NCBI GenBank assembly: GCA_049325315.1 | Contig: JBMONB010000132.1 | Coordinates: 1 to 64,000 of the forward strand | Origin: JAWLHU01 sp049325315 | GTDB taxonomy: Bacteria > Bacillota > Sulfobacillia > Symbiobacteriales > Symbiobacteriaceae | Direction of reading: 5' to 3' | DNA length: 64,000 nucleotides | In this document: positions 49,686 through 57,877 of the stretch, piece after piece | Numbering within the stretch: the stretch's first letter is position 1 | Layout: each line of letters starts with the position of its first letter | The notes under the pieces: generated by a model | Database searches by the model: none | What the model was told of the DNA's origin: nothing | Seen by the model: only the letters and a program-made list of their open reading frames with translations | Position numbers and translations under genes: made by a program

Positions 49686-49693
49686 CGAAGAGA

Positions 49694-49720
49694 GGCGAGA
49701 CCTGCGTAGGGTCTCGCCTT
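49694..49720 (+). terminator. Terminator of the GNAT pair
   Basis: A 9-bp stem GGCGAGACC / GGTCTCGCC with a 7-nt loop, ending in TT. It begins 8 nt after the stop codon. Confidence 0.7.
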
Positions 49721-49977
49721 CAGTCTGATTTCCTAAGCTCCATCATGATGCCCTCTGCCACATGAATAGGCGCCGATTCTTTCACGCCGGCGGAGGACCA
49801 GATTGCCGCCCACTGTGAGGTTCCGCTGGAAATTCCCATCACACTTTGGGGACGTGTGGGGGAATTCTCGCTGAATCGCTGAAGAACGGGTCCAATCAGG
49901 CCAATGAGCCACCGTTTTCCGCTTGATTTTCCCAAACTGCCGCCTCTGAAACCAAAAACACCGATCTCAGGTGGCGA
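49720..49977 (-). pseudogene. Possible gene remnant, unrecognised
   Basis: An 85-codon open frame reading coherently (EIGVFGFRGGSLGKSSGKRW, then SVMGISSGTSQWAAIWSSAG, ending ELRKSD). It has no good start codon or ribosome site and a lower GC content than its neighbours. It may be the C-terminal piece of a lost gene. The rest of the gap, 49978-50186, shows no coding signal I trust. Confidence 0.3.
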
Positions 49978-50186
49978 TCAGCCCCTTCATTCACGTGATT
50001 CCACGACGAATTCCCTCCCGCATCGAACGGCATCCGGGAAAAGATGGCGGAACCCACGATTTGCCATTGTCCGGGCAGTCTACGAGCATGAGGGCGAAGC
50101 CTACTCGCCTGAGTGGCGACCAGTGCTGCCTGCGGTTGAGGCTCGGTAGACGGAGCCCCTGGTACCGCTTGCTGTACATCTCTTTC

Positions 50187-50684
50187 TTACCGCTTCGCAT
50201 GCGGAATCGAGACCACCTGGTACTCGCTCCCCCGCCGGAGCTTGGCGATGTAGAGAATCTGCCCCACATGCTCCGCCATGTGGGTGGCCACCGTGAAGAG
50301 CACATCCAGCACGGTGACGGTCCGGTTCCGAATCTGCTGGGGCTCATCGAGCCGGTCGGGGCTCAGGGCGGCAAGCACACCGTCTGCCTCGTCGACGGCG
50401 CTCTGCCACAGGGCCAGCACCTGATCCCGGGTGAGCGGCGTCCGCTCGTTGAACTCGGCGTCGCGGTCCCGGGTGTCCGGGGCGCCGGCAATGCCGGCGG
50501 TCAGCCGCTGCTTCAGGTTGCCGGCCAGGTGGATCACCAGGTTGGCGATGGCGTTGGACTCCTCGTTGGGTCGCCAGTTGACATCGGCGTCGTCCAGCTG
50601 ATGAATCGCCTCCGCTGCCCGCCGGTGCAGCTCGCGGAGCTTGTCGCGGTGCATCGCGATTAACGGCGCATCACGCTCTGCCAT
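50187..50684 (-). CDS. DinB-superfamily protein (DUF1572-like)
   Basis: A 165-residue four-helix-bundle protein with the three-His metal pattern of the DinB fold: LVIHLAGNLKQRL, then ATHMAEHVGQILYIAKL. ALWQSAVDEADGVLAALSPD precedes the second motif. Related proteins include damage-inducible DinB and bacillithiol/mycothiol transferases. Start ATG 50684 has AGGAGGG at 6 nt; longer in-frame extensions lack a site. It is last in an operon with two ABC permeases, 11 nt downstream. Confidence 0.82.
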   Translation of the reverse strand: MAERDAPLIAMHRDKLRELHRRAAEAIHQLDDADVNWRPNEESNAIANLVIHLAGNLKQRLTAGIAGAPDTRDRDAEFNERTPLTRDQVLALWQSAVDEADGVLAALSPDRLDEPQQIRNRTVTVLDVLFTVATHMAEHVGQILYIAKLRRGSEYQVVSIPHAKR

Positions 50685-50695
50685 GAAACTCCCTC

Positions 50696-51601
50696 CTATT
50701 GGTTGAGCCGTGGGTCCAGGGCGTCTCGCAGCCCGTCGCCCAGCAGGTTGAAGCCGAGCACCACCAGCATGATCGCCAGGCCGGGGAAGGTCATCAGGTG
50801 AGGGGCGGAAAAGACGAAGGTCCGCGACTTCTGCAGCATGGTGCCCCACTCGGGGATGTTGGGCGGGGCGCCCAGCCCCAGGAAGCCCAGCGCCGCCGCC
50901 GAGAGGATCGCCGAGGCGATCTGCAGCGACGACTGCACGAAGATCGGGGCCAGCACGTTGGGCAGCAGGTGGCGGGCGAGAATCCGCTGGTCACGCCCGC
51001 CCGCAGCCCGGGCCGCGGTAATATAGTCCTCCTCCCGGAGGGCCATGACAGAGCCGCGCACCAGGCGGGCGTAGGTGGGGACCGAGACCAGCCCTACGGC
51101 GATCATCGCCGTGGTCAGCCCCGGGGGAATCACCCCCAGCAGTTGATAGGCGCCCAGGAAGGGGCCCAGAAAGGCGGTCAGAAAGATCGCCAGCAGAATC
51201 GACGGGAAGGCCAGCATGATATCGACCAGCCAGGAGATGGCCAGATCCACCGGGCCGCCGTAGTAGCCGGCGATCAGCCCCAGCGGCACCCCGATCATCA
51301 GCCCGATGCAGACCGAGATGATGCCGATCACCACCGAGAGGCGGGCGCCGTAGAGCATGCGGGAGAGCAGGTCACGGCCCAGGTCGTCGTTGCCGAGCCA
51401 GAACTGGGCCGAGGGCCCCTTCAGCGCCATGGCGAGGTTGGCCTTCTCCGGGTCGTGCGGGGCGAGCCACGGGGCGAAGAGGGCGATGAAGACGAAGACA
51501 GAGACCACCGCCAGGCCAAAGAGGGCGGTGCGGGAACTACGCAGGCGGCGCCAGGTCCGGGCGAGCCCCTGCGGAGCGGGCGTGGCTGCAGCGCTGGTCA
51601 T
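50696..51601 (-). CDS. ABC transporter permease, DppC/OppC type (orphan set)
   Basis: A 301-residue membrane protein with FWLGNDDLGRDLLSRMLYGA after the first helix and the coupling motif DYITAARAAGGRDQRILARH. It belongs to the same family as 14852-15754 but is not a recent copy. No binding protein or ATPase for it lies in this window. It must share those from another locus, or the set is incomplete. Confidence 0.9.
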   Translation of the reverse strand: MTSAAATPAPQGLARTWRRLRSSRTALFGLAVVSVFVFIALFAPWLAPHDPEKANLAMALKGPSAQFWLGNDDLGRDLLSRMLYGARLSVVIGIISVCIGLMIGVPLGLIAGYYGGPVDLAISWLVDIMLAFPSILLAIFLTAFLGPFLGAYQLLGVIPPGLTTAMIAVGLVSVPTYARLVRGSVMALREEDYITAARAAGGRDQRILARHLLPNVLAPIFVQSSLQIASAILSAAALGFLGLGAPPNIPEWGTMLQKSRTFVFSAPHLMTFPGLAIMLVVLGFNLLGDGLRDALDPRLNQ

Positions 51602-51612
51602 GGGCTCCCTCC

Positions 51613-52554
51613 TCAGGCGTACCGGATGCGGGGGTCGAGGTAGCCGTAGAGCAGGTCGACCACCAGGTTGACCAGCACAAAGGCGCTGGTGATAAAGAGC
51701 ACGGTCCCCTGCACCACCGGGTAGTCACGGTTCAGAATGGCGTCCACCAGCAGCCGCCCGATGCCGGGCCAGGTGAAGACCGTCTCGGTGAGCACGGCGC
51801 CGCCCAGCAGGTTGCCCACCTGCAGCCCCATGGTGGTGACCACCGGGATCAGGGCGTTGCGCAGGGCGTGTTTGAAGATCACCACCTGCTCGCTGAGCCC
51901 CTTGGCCCGGGCGGTGCGGATATACTCCTTCTGCAGGACCTCCAGCATGGAGGAGCGGGTCATGCGGGCGATGATCGCCATGGAGTAGGCCGCCAGGGTG
52001 AGCGAGGGCATCACCAGGTGGAGCCAGGTACCGGTCCCCGTCGGGGGGAAGATCGGCCCCGTGCCCAGCCATTTGGGCAGGGTGATCGAGAAGAAGAGCA
52101 TCAGTAGAAAGCCGAGCCAGAAGACCGGAATCGAGACGCCGATCAGGGCGGCCACCATGGAGGCGTTGTCGAAGAGCGAGTTGCGTCGGGTGGCGGAGAC
52201 CACCCCGGCCCCGATGCCCAGAACCGAGGCCACGGCGAGGGCGGCGAAGGTGAGCTTCACCGTGTTGGGCAGCCGCAGGCCGATCTCCCGGGAGACCCGG
52301 TCGTTGGTCCGGATCGACCGGCCCAGGTCGCCCTGCACCGCCTTGCGCAGGAAGATCCCATACTGCACGTGCAGCGGCCGGTCGAGCCCCAGCTCCCGGA
52401 CCACCTGGGCCCGGAGGGCGGGCGTGGCCGTCTCCCCGACGATGGTCGAGACCGGATCGCCGGGCGCCAGGCGCACAGCGGCAAAGACCAGGAACGAGGC
52501 GCCGATCAGGACCGGAATGATGGCCAGCAGCTTGCGAATCACGTAGCGGCGCAC
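51613..52554 (-). CDS. ABC transporter permease, DppB/OppB type (orphan set)
   Basis: A 313-residue membrane protein starting (GTG) MRRYVIRKLLAIIPVLIGAS. It has LRLAPGDP-like VRLAPGDPVSTIVGE and the coupling motif YIRTARAKGLSEQVVIFKHA, then LTETVFTWPGIGRLLVDAI. GAGGGGG lies 7 nt before the start. It is the first gene of the minus operon and is divergent from a chemotaxis receptor gene. The 211-nt gap between them shows no clear promoter. Confidence 0.9.
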   Translation of the reverse strand: MRRYVIRKLLAIIPVLIGASFLVFAAVRLAPGDPVSTIVGETATPALRAQVVRELGLDRPLHVQYGIFLRKAVQGDLGRSIRTNDRVSREIGLRLPNTVKLTFAALAVASVLGIGAGVVSATRRNSLFDNASMVAALIGVSIPVFWLGFLLMLFFSITLPKWLGTGPIFPPTGTGTWLHLVMPSLTLAAYSMAIIARMTRSSMLEVLQKEYIRTARAKGLSEQVVIFKHALRNALIPVVTTMGLQVGNLLGGAVLTETVFTWPGIGRLLVDAILNRDYPVVQGTVLFITSAFVLVNLVVDLLYGYLDPRIRYA

Positions 52555-52765
52555 GTGCCAACCCCCTCGGCGGAGCGACCGGGGCCGTCCCTCCAACCTG
52601 TACTGGAAAGCGTGATTTCGGTGAATGGGTCCATTTTTCCTTCGGAGCGAGAAGTACGGCAGTGAATACTTTTCGGTAAGGTTTGTTCTTCCAAGCAGGG
52701 AGAAAGCGGGGGCTCCACGAACGAAAAGACCCATTCCCTTTACAGCGAGAGGTGAAACCCAGACG

Positions 52766-54517
52766 ATGTGGCCCTTCACGCGGTCCCGCCCGCAGCCTGC
52801 GCCCTTGCTTGTGTCCGAGCCGTCGCAGGACTCCCCCGCACCGTCTCCCCTGAGCGAAGCAGCAGAGATGGAGCGCCTCCACGCCGACCTCTCGGGCCTT
52901 GTCGCCTACCTGGATGCCGAACTGGGCAATCTTCAGACCGATACCCCCCAGATGAGCGATCCCGCCACAGCGGCCCTGGCAGACCGGCTGGGCGCGATGC
53001 GGGCCAGGGCGGCCGGCGTGCTCACCACCCTGGAGCGGGTGGTCACCCGCACCGCCTCTGAGGCGGCCCGCTCCTCTGTCAGGCTCAACACCATTGCCAG
53101 GCGCACCGAAGAGGTCCAGCAGTCTGCCGAGGAGGTGGGCGCTGCCACCGAGCAGCTCTACGCCGGCATCAGCGAGGTGGCCCGTGCCTCGGAGGCGGCG
53201 GCGGAGCTCTCCCGGAAGATCGATGAGCTGACCGCCTCGGGGCAGCAGCGGAGCCAGGAGACCGCCCACCTGGCCGCCCACCTCCAGCAGCAGATGCAGC
53301 AGGTGGTGACCCAACTCGATCAGCTGGCCGAGCATGTGCAGGCGATCGCCCCGCTCAGCGTGATCATCGACGGCATTGCCGCACGCACACACCTGCTGGC
53401 CCTGAACGCCGCCATCGAGGCGGCCCGGGCCGGGCAGGAGGGGAGAGGCTTTGCCGTGGTGGCCGCCGAGGTGCGGAAACTGGCGGAGACCACCGCCAAG
53501 CAGACCCGGCAGATCAGCGAGCTGGTCCGGCTGGTCACCGGGGAGATTCAGCCCGTGCAGAAGCTGCTGCACGAGGGCGTCCGCCATGTGGAAGCGACGG
53601 CGACCCAGACCGCCGAGGTGGGCGAGCAGTTGGAGACGATCCACCGCCTCTCCGGCGACACCCGCAAGCAGATGGAGGATGTGGCCGCAGCGGTGGAGGA
53701 GCAGAGCGCCGCCGTGGAGTCGGTGCTGGCCGCTGTGCAGGAGAGCGTCACGCCGGCGGTGGGCGCCCTGAAGGAGCAGACCCAGGCGGTGGCCGGCGAG
53801 CTGATGCGGGTGGCCGAGCTGGTGGAGGAGGGGTATGGTCAACTGGGCTCCATCGGCTTGGAGACCACCTTCCACCGGGCGCTGGCGATGGCCCGCTCCC
53901 TCTCCCGGGAGGGGCGCGCCATCTTCGAGGAGGCGCTGGACGCCGGCGCCTTCCGCCTGGACGACCTGCTCGCCTGGGAGTACACCGAGATCAAGGGGCC
54001 GGCCATCCATAGCCTCGGCCGCCTCTTCGATGTCAGCCGCGTCCCGGCTGCGGGCTTCACGCCGCCCAAGTACGCCACCCGCTACGACGGGGCGGTCGAC
54101 GAGGCGCTCCGGAAGCTGTACGACCGGATTCAGCAGTCCCACCCGGACTTCACGCCGCTCCTGATGGACCTGAACACCTACGTGCCCGCCCACACGGCGA
54201 CCTTCAGCCGGGACTGGACCGGCGACCCGCAGAAGGACCTGGAGGGGAACCGGGTCAAGCGGTTCCTGACCAGCCCGGTGATGCTCCGGGCCGCCCGGAC
54301 CGCCCTGGGCGGCGCCCCCCTGGCCGATCGGGTGGGCAGGCGGGAGCTCCAGGCCGCCGGCTGCCGCCTGACCGAGCCCAATGGCGGGGATAGCGCCTTC
54401 CAGGTGCTCACCTACGCCTCCGACCTCGGGGTGGTGGGCACGGTGGTGACGGTCCCCTTCTATGTGCGGGGCCATCGCTGGGGCTGCGCCCTCATCTACT
54501 ACGTAAGCCGTGACTAG
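52766..54517 (+). CDS. Soluble methyl-accepting chemotaxis protein
   Basis: A 583-residue protein with no transmembrane segment. Residues ~90-390 are coiled-coil signalling domain with the conserved hairpin tip IDGIAARTHLLALNAAIEAA and FAVVAAEVRKLAETTAKQTR. The C-terminal ~190 residues are a sensor-like module (FTPPKYATRYDGAVDEALRK, LLMDLNTYVPAHTATFSRDW, NRVKRFL), which resembles a conserved C-terminal domain of cytoplasmic receptors in other bacteria. It should signal to CheA/CheW from the cytosol. The start was chosen as the first ATG after GAGAGGTGA. Confidence 0.85.
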   Translation: MWPFTRSRPQPAPLLVSEPSQDSPAPSPLSEAAEMERLHADLSGLVAYLDAELGNLQTDTPQMSDPATAALADRLGAMRARAAGVLTTLERVVTRTASEAARSSVRLNTIARRTEEVQQSAEEVGAATEQLYAGISEVARASEAAAELSRKIDELTASGQQRSQETAHLAAHLQQQMQQVVTQLDQLAEHVQAIAPLSVIIDGIAARTHLLALNAAIEAARAGQEGRGFAVVAAEVRKLAETTAKQTRQISELVRLVTGEIQPVQKLLHEGVRHVEATATQTAEVGEQLETIHRLSGDTRKQMEDVAAAVEEQSAAVESVLAAVQESVTPAVGALKEQTQAVAGELMRVAELVEEGYGQLGSIGLETTFHRALAMARSLSREGRAIFEEALDAGAFRLDDLLAWEYTEIKGPAIHSLGRLFDVSRVPAAGFTPPKYATRYDGAVDEALRKLYDRIQQSHPDFTPLLMDLNTYVPAHTATFSRDWTGDPQKDLEGNRVKRFLTSPVMLRAARTALGGAPLADRVGRRELQAAGCRLTEPNGGDSAFQVLTYASDLGVVGTVVTVPFYVRGHRWGCALIYYVSRD

Positions 54518-54521
54518 CCCC

Positions 54522-54552
54522 TTGCCCTGGAGTCAACTCCAGGGCTTATACT
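54522..54552 (+). promoter_or_regulatory. MerR-type promoter with 19-bp spacer and operator
   Basis: -35 TTGCCC and -10 TATACT are separated by exactly 19 nt, and the spacer holds the palindrome CCCTGGAGT-CA-ACTCCAGGG. An over-long spacer with a central palindrome is the hallmark of promoters activated by MerR regulators through DNA twisting. The MerR gene starts 28 nt downstream. Confidence 0.88.
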
Positions 54553-54579
54553 TTTTATGAGGAAAGGGGGCTGCCCTCC

Positions 54580-54969
54580 ATGCGTATCAGCACCTTCGCC
54601 GAACAGACCGGCCTGCCCGTGGATACGCTCCGCTACTACCAGAAGATCGGCCTGCTCACCCCCGCCACCGAGCGGGGCCAGCGCCGCTACACCGAGAACG
54701 ACCGCCTGCGGGTGGAGGCGATTGCCACGCTGAAGCGGATGGGCTTTTCGCTCGATGAGATCCGGCGGCTGCTGGAACTGGACGACCTGATCGAAACAAG
54801 CCTGCGCCATGGGATTCACCGCGGCGACCTCTCCCGGGAAGGGCTGGAACTGCTCCGGGAGAAGGAGGCCGCCCTCCGGCTGCGGGAAGAGGAGATCCGA
54901 CAGGTGCGGCAGCATCTGGCCCGTCTCATGGAGAAGCTCGAGCGGTTCCCGAGGGGGGAGGAGCCTTGA
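54580..54969 (+). CDS. MerR-family transcriptional regulator
   Basis: A 129-residue protein: winged helix MRISTFAEQTGLPVDTLRYY, second helix-turn region QRRYTENDRLRVEAIATLKR, MGFSLDEIRRLLEL, and a C-terminal dimerisation coiled coil. There is no Cys metal-binding loop, so it is not a typical metal sensor. It may respond to an aldehyde or another electrophile, given the co-transcribed aldo/keto reductase. AAAGGGGG precedes the ATG. Autoregulation through the 19-bp-spacer promoter is very likely. Confidence 0.92.
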   Translation: MRISTFAEQTGLPVDTLRYYQKIGLLTPATERGQRRYTENDRLRVEAIATLKRMGFSLDEIRRLLELDDLIETSLRHGIHRGDLSREGLELLREKEAALRLREEEIRQVRQHLARLMEKLERFPRGEEP

Positions 54970-56117
54970 CCGGCTGCCGCATCGGCGTCGGGCTCTACGC
55001 CCTCAGCGGGGCTTACGGCCCCAGGGATCCGGGCCAGGTCCGGGAGATGCTGGCCCGCGCCATCGACCTGGGTGTCGATTCCTTCGACACGGCCGACCAG
55101 TACGGCCCGGCTGAGGCGGTGCTGGGCGAGGCTATCCGGCCCTGGCGGCAAAACCTCTTCCTGTCGACCAAGGTCGGCCTGACGGAGGGCGGGGGCCGCA
55201 ACTGCTCCCCGGCCCACATTCGGGCTGCCTGCGAGGCGAGCCTGCGGCGGCTGCAGACCGACTACATCGACCTGTACCAGATCCACTTTGATGATCCCGA
55301 CACCCCGGTGGCCGAAACGGTGGGGGCCCTGGAAGAGCTGGTGACCAGGGGCTGGATCCGCCACTACGGGGTGGGCCACCTGCCCCGGGAGCGGGTGGTC
55401 GAGTACATACAAGTGGGCCGCCCGTGGTCGGTCATGCTCGAGTGCAGCCCCGTGGCGACCACCACCTATGCCGACCTGCGCCCGCTGGCGGAGGCGCATG
55501 GCGTGCGGCTGATTGCCATGAGCGGCACCGCCCGCGGCCTGCTGACGGGGAAGATCCGTCCCGGCCACGCCTTTACCGCCGGCGATATCCGCCGCATTGA
55601 CCCGCTCTTCCGGCGGTCGCTCTTCGCCTCGGGCCTGCGGGTGCTGGCCCGCCTGGAGGAGCTGGCCCGGGCCTGCGGCCGGACCCCCGTGCAGGTGGCG
55701 CTGAACTGGACGCTCAGCCGCCCGGGCGTCTGGCGGGTGCTGGTGGGGCCGTCGACCATCGCGCACCTGGAGGAGGACCTGGGCGCCCAGGGCTGGCGCC
55801 TGGCCAGCCACGACCTGGAAGAGCTGGATGCCCTTCTCGCTCGGGAGGAAGGGGTCAGGCGGGAGCAGTTGGCGCAGGATGTCGCTGCGATCCTGACCGC
55901 CCCGCTGCCGGCGGCTGGCGGCGAGGCTGTGGCGGACCTGCTCTACGCCCTCTCCGGCATGATCGACCTGGGCTGGGCGGCCGAGCGGGAGGTCTTGCCC
56001 CAGGCCCGGGCGGTCCTGGGCGCCCGCAGGGGCGAGGGGAGCCGGCGCAGCCTGGAGGTCGTGCAGGTGGCGCTGGCCGAGCGCCTTCCCGCTTCGCCGG
56101 CCACAGGCGACCGCTGA
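54966..56117 (+). CDS. Aldo/keto reductase with C-terminal extension
   Basis: A 383-residue protein with a TTG start overlapping the MerR stop (TTGA). The AKR barrel shows VDSFDTADQYGPAEAVLGEA, DYIDLYQIHFDD and LLTGKIRPGH. It ends with the cofactor segment VLVGPSTIAHLEEDL. The last ~80 residues extend beyond the normal AKR length and are Ala/Arg/Leu-rich. The gene is probably induced with the MerR gene to reduce the inducing carbonyl compound. Confidence 0.87.
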   Translation: MTGCRIGVGLYALSGAYGPRDPGQVREMLARAIDLGVDSFDTADQYGPAEAVLGEAIRPWRQNLFLSTKVGLTEGGGRNCSPAHIRAACEASLRRLQTDYIDLYQIHFDDPDTPVAETVGALEELVTRGWIRHYGVGHLPRERVVEYIQVGRPWSVMLECSPVATTTYADLRPLAEAHGVRLIAMSGTARGLLTGKIRPGHAFTAGDIRRIDPLFRRSLFASGLRVLARLEELARACGRTPVQVALNWTLSRPGVWRVLVGPSTIAHLEEDLGAQGWRLASHDLEELDALLAREEGVRREQLAQDVAAILTAPLPAAGGEAVADLLYALSGMIDLGWAAEREVLPQARAVLGARRGEGSRRSLEVVQVALAERLPASPATGDR

Positions 56118-56627
56118 TCTCTCGCCGTTCCGCACGTTTCCCCACGTTTTCCCGCCGATCCCCGCCGAGTCGAACCTAGCTCCGAGAAGGGTTTCAGGGA
56201 TCGGCGGGTTCGAGGGGTTCCTGTGAGGTCCCCTTTGACCCCCGCCACCGCCCCCGGAAGCCGGGGGAGGGGCAGGTTCTCCAGCCCGGTCGGGACAAGG
56301 CTCACGAGACGCGCACGCGGGAGATGAGGCCCGCCTTCTCGTGCCCTTGCGTGCATCGTGGATCGCTGTCTGATCGGGCCGGACCAATCCGAATCGATCC
56401 AAATCGAGCCGAACCTTCTCTCGCCGTTGCTCGCCAATCCGAATCGTTCCTCGCCAATTCTCGCCGTTCCGGGTATGCCCGACGCTTCGGGCAGGAAGGA
56501 CCCCCGTCCCGTTCAAAACCGAACGGTGGCGGGGGTTCGCCATTGATCCCGAATCATCCATTTCCCGAGCCCTGCGCCAGGCAGACCATCATGACCCTTG
56601 AACGAGAAATTTTTCCTTGAAACCCTC
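56118..56627. other. Repeat-rich non-coding region
   Basis: No convincing ORF. It holds short direct repeats: TCTCGCCGTTCCG at 56120 and 56459 (partial at 56419), and CCAATCCGAATCG at 56384 and 56434. It also holds an 11-bp inverted repeat CCCGCCGATCC / GGATCGGCGGG (56151-56161 with 56198-56208), and a hairpin ACCCCCG...CGGGGGT (56500-56536) with inner CCGTTC / GAACGG. The first inverted repeat may terminate the aldo/keto reductase transcript. Confidence 0.5.
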
Positions 56628-56656
56628 TTGACCCCATCAACCCTGACTTGTATAGT
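56628..56656 (+). promoter_or_regulatory. Sigma-A promoter for the unknown gene pair
   Basis: TTGACC, 17 nt, TATAGT, about 50 nt before the ATG of the next gene. It is the clearest housekeeping-type promoter in the window. Confidence 0.8.
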
Positions 56657-56707
56657 CTTAACTAGTCCAACATGTTCCAAAAATCTCCCTTAAAGGAGGT
56701 CCGAGCG

Positions 56708-57244
56708 ATGACAACGCCCAACGGAAACGGTGCCAACAACGGCTGGAAGGACGTAGTCAGCGGTTATCAGCGCGGCGATGCCAACAAGGTGGGCGCCTAC
56801 GTCACGGTCACCAAGCACGGGGCGGTGGAGGCCCCGGTCGAACCGACCGCCATGCTGCTCCAGTGCATCCGGGAGCGGGGGCTGGCAAAGACCAGGTGCC
56901 TGCTCCAGTTCAAGGCCAACACGGATCTGGGCCAGGTCGCGGCGATCCCGATCCCGACGAAGGCCGGCACCCCCGCCTCCGGCCAGATAAACTGGTCCCG
57001 CGGCAAGGGCTCGCCCCGGGCCTCCTTCCACATCGGCGGGGTCTTCAAGGATTACCCGGAACTGGCCCCCATCGGCGAGGTCCGGTGCCAGGTGGATATC
57101 GATACCGCTCCCGACGGGCTCCCCATGCTGATCATCGCCGTGAAGGCGGGGGTCGGTACCCAGACCACCTCGAACTCCGGCAGCCACCCGAACCCCACCC
57201 CCGGCGCCCAGGCGGCGGCGGGCGGGGAGGAGGGGGCGGAGTAG
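56708..57244 (+). CDS. Unknown protein (178 aa), probably truncated by a frameshift
   Basis: A soluble protein opening MTTPNGNGANNGWKDVVSGY. It has a beta-rich core (VGAYVTVTKHGAVEAP, LLQFKANTDLGQVAAIPIPT, SFHIGGVFKDYPELAP, VRCQVDIDTAPDGLPMLIIA) and a Gly/Pro-rich linker before the stop. AAAGGAGG and a strong promoter support it. I do not recognise the family. After the stop, another frame continues as good coding sequence and ends in a GTGA overlap with the next gene. The real product may therefore be about 50 residues longer. Confidence 0.75.
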   Translation: MTTPNGNGANNGWKDVVSGYQRGDANKVGAYVTVTKHGAVEAPVEPTAMLLQCIRERGLAKTRCLLQFKANTDLGQVAAIPIPTKAGTPASGQINWSRGKGSPRASFHIGGVFKDYPELAPIGEVRCQVDIDTAPDGLPMLIIAVKAGVGTQTTSNSGSHPNPTPGAQAAAGGEEGAE

Positions 57245-57396
57245 CCCGACGGCAGGGATACGATGACAAGTGGGCCTTTCCGGTCCCCGCCGATCTGGAC
57301 ATCTCATCGGGCGACCCGGCCCGGATCCTGATCAACTTCCTCACCTACTGCGGTGCCGGGCCCATTCCACCGGTTCAAGGAGGTGTATTGCCGTGA
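57230..57396 (+). other. Out-of-frame coding continuation of the 178-aa gene
   Basis: One frame over, 57258-57396 reads YDDKWAFPVPADLDISSG, then ARILINFLTYCGAGPI, then a stop. Third codon positions are mostly G or C, as in real genes here. This frame has no start codon back to the previous gene. A one-base gain in the GGGGG run near 57230 would join it to that gene. Its TGA overlaps the GTG of the next gene. Confidence 0.55.
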
Positions 57397-57815
57397 AACC
57401 CGTGCACGACCTGGTCGCATCCTACCTTGACTGGCTGAAGAGCACCATCACCGTCAAGGATCTGGACGGATGGTCTCAAAACTCCACGCCCTTCCTGGAT
57501 CGGCACAACGACTATCTACAAATCTACGTCAAGGCGGATGGCGACTCGTTCCTCCTGACCGATGACGGCTTCGTCCTGGCCGACCTGAGCGCCTCCGGTT
57601 GCGATATCGCCACCCCGCGTCGCCGAGAACTTCTCACACAGATCGTGAACGGGTTCGGGTTGCAGGTGGAAGATGACGAACTGACCACGCGGGCCACGAC
57701 ATCCACTTTCGCTCAACGTAAGCACTCCCTCCTCCAGGCGATGATCAGTGTCAACGACCTGTTCCTGACCAGTCGCAGCACCGTGCGTGGGCTCTTCCTG
57801 GAGGAGGTCGAGTAA
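57393..57815 (+). CDS. DUF1828-like protein
   Basis: A 140-residue protein. It begins MKPVHDLVASYLDWLKSTIT and contains NDYLQIYVKADGDSFLLTDD then GFVLADLSASGCDI, the N-terminal DUF1828 pattern. It ends NDLFLTSRSTVRGLFLEEVE. Many relatives carry a further C-terminal DUF1829 domain, absent here, so the protein is either a short form or truncated. Start GTG has AAGGAGG upstream and overlaps the preceding frame's stop. Function is unknown; relatives are often near mobile or defence genes. Confidence 0.68.
   Translation: MKPVHDLVASYLDWLKSTITVKDLDGWSQNSTPFLDRHNDYLQIYVKADGDSFLLTDDGFVLADLSASGCDIATPRRRELLTQIVNGFGLQVEDDELTTRATTSTFAQRKHSLLQAMISVNDLFLTSRSTVRGLFLEEVE
57536..57595 (+). repeat. Direct repeat, copy 1 (inside the DUF1828-like gene)
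   Basis: About 60 nt repeated at 59750-59809 with only a few mismatches. The terminator hairpin downstream is repeated as well (57841-57877 and 59816-59855). Confidence 0.85.
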
Positions 57816-57840
57816 CTCCTGGTTGCCGGCAGGAGTATCG

Positions 57841-57877
57841 ACGAACCGGACCTGCCAGCTGGGTCCGGTTCGTCCTA
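57841..57877 (+). terminator. Terminator after the DUF1828-like gene
   Basis: A perfect 12-bp stem ACGAACCGGACC / GGTCCGGTTCGT with a 9-nt loop, followed by CCTA. A near-identical copy lies at 59816. Confidence 0.75.

Noticed and set aside
49904..50149. Plus-strand frame of 81 codons in the gap after the GNAT genes
   Set aside because: No ribosome site, Pro/Arg-rich, and it conflicts with the more protein-like minus frame.
51725..54475. A 916-codon minus-strand frame across the permease and chemoreceptor genes
   Set aside because: It crosses a divergent gene boundary, is His/Gly/Leu-rich and repetitive, and is explained by the GC bias of the chemoreceptor gene.
56118..56627. Possible CRISPR array or tandem-repeat locus
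   Set aside because: The repeats are 10-13 nt, irregularly spaced, with no uniform spacers and no cas genes in the window.
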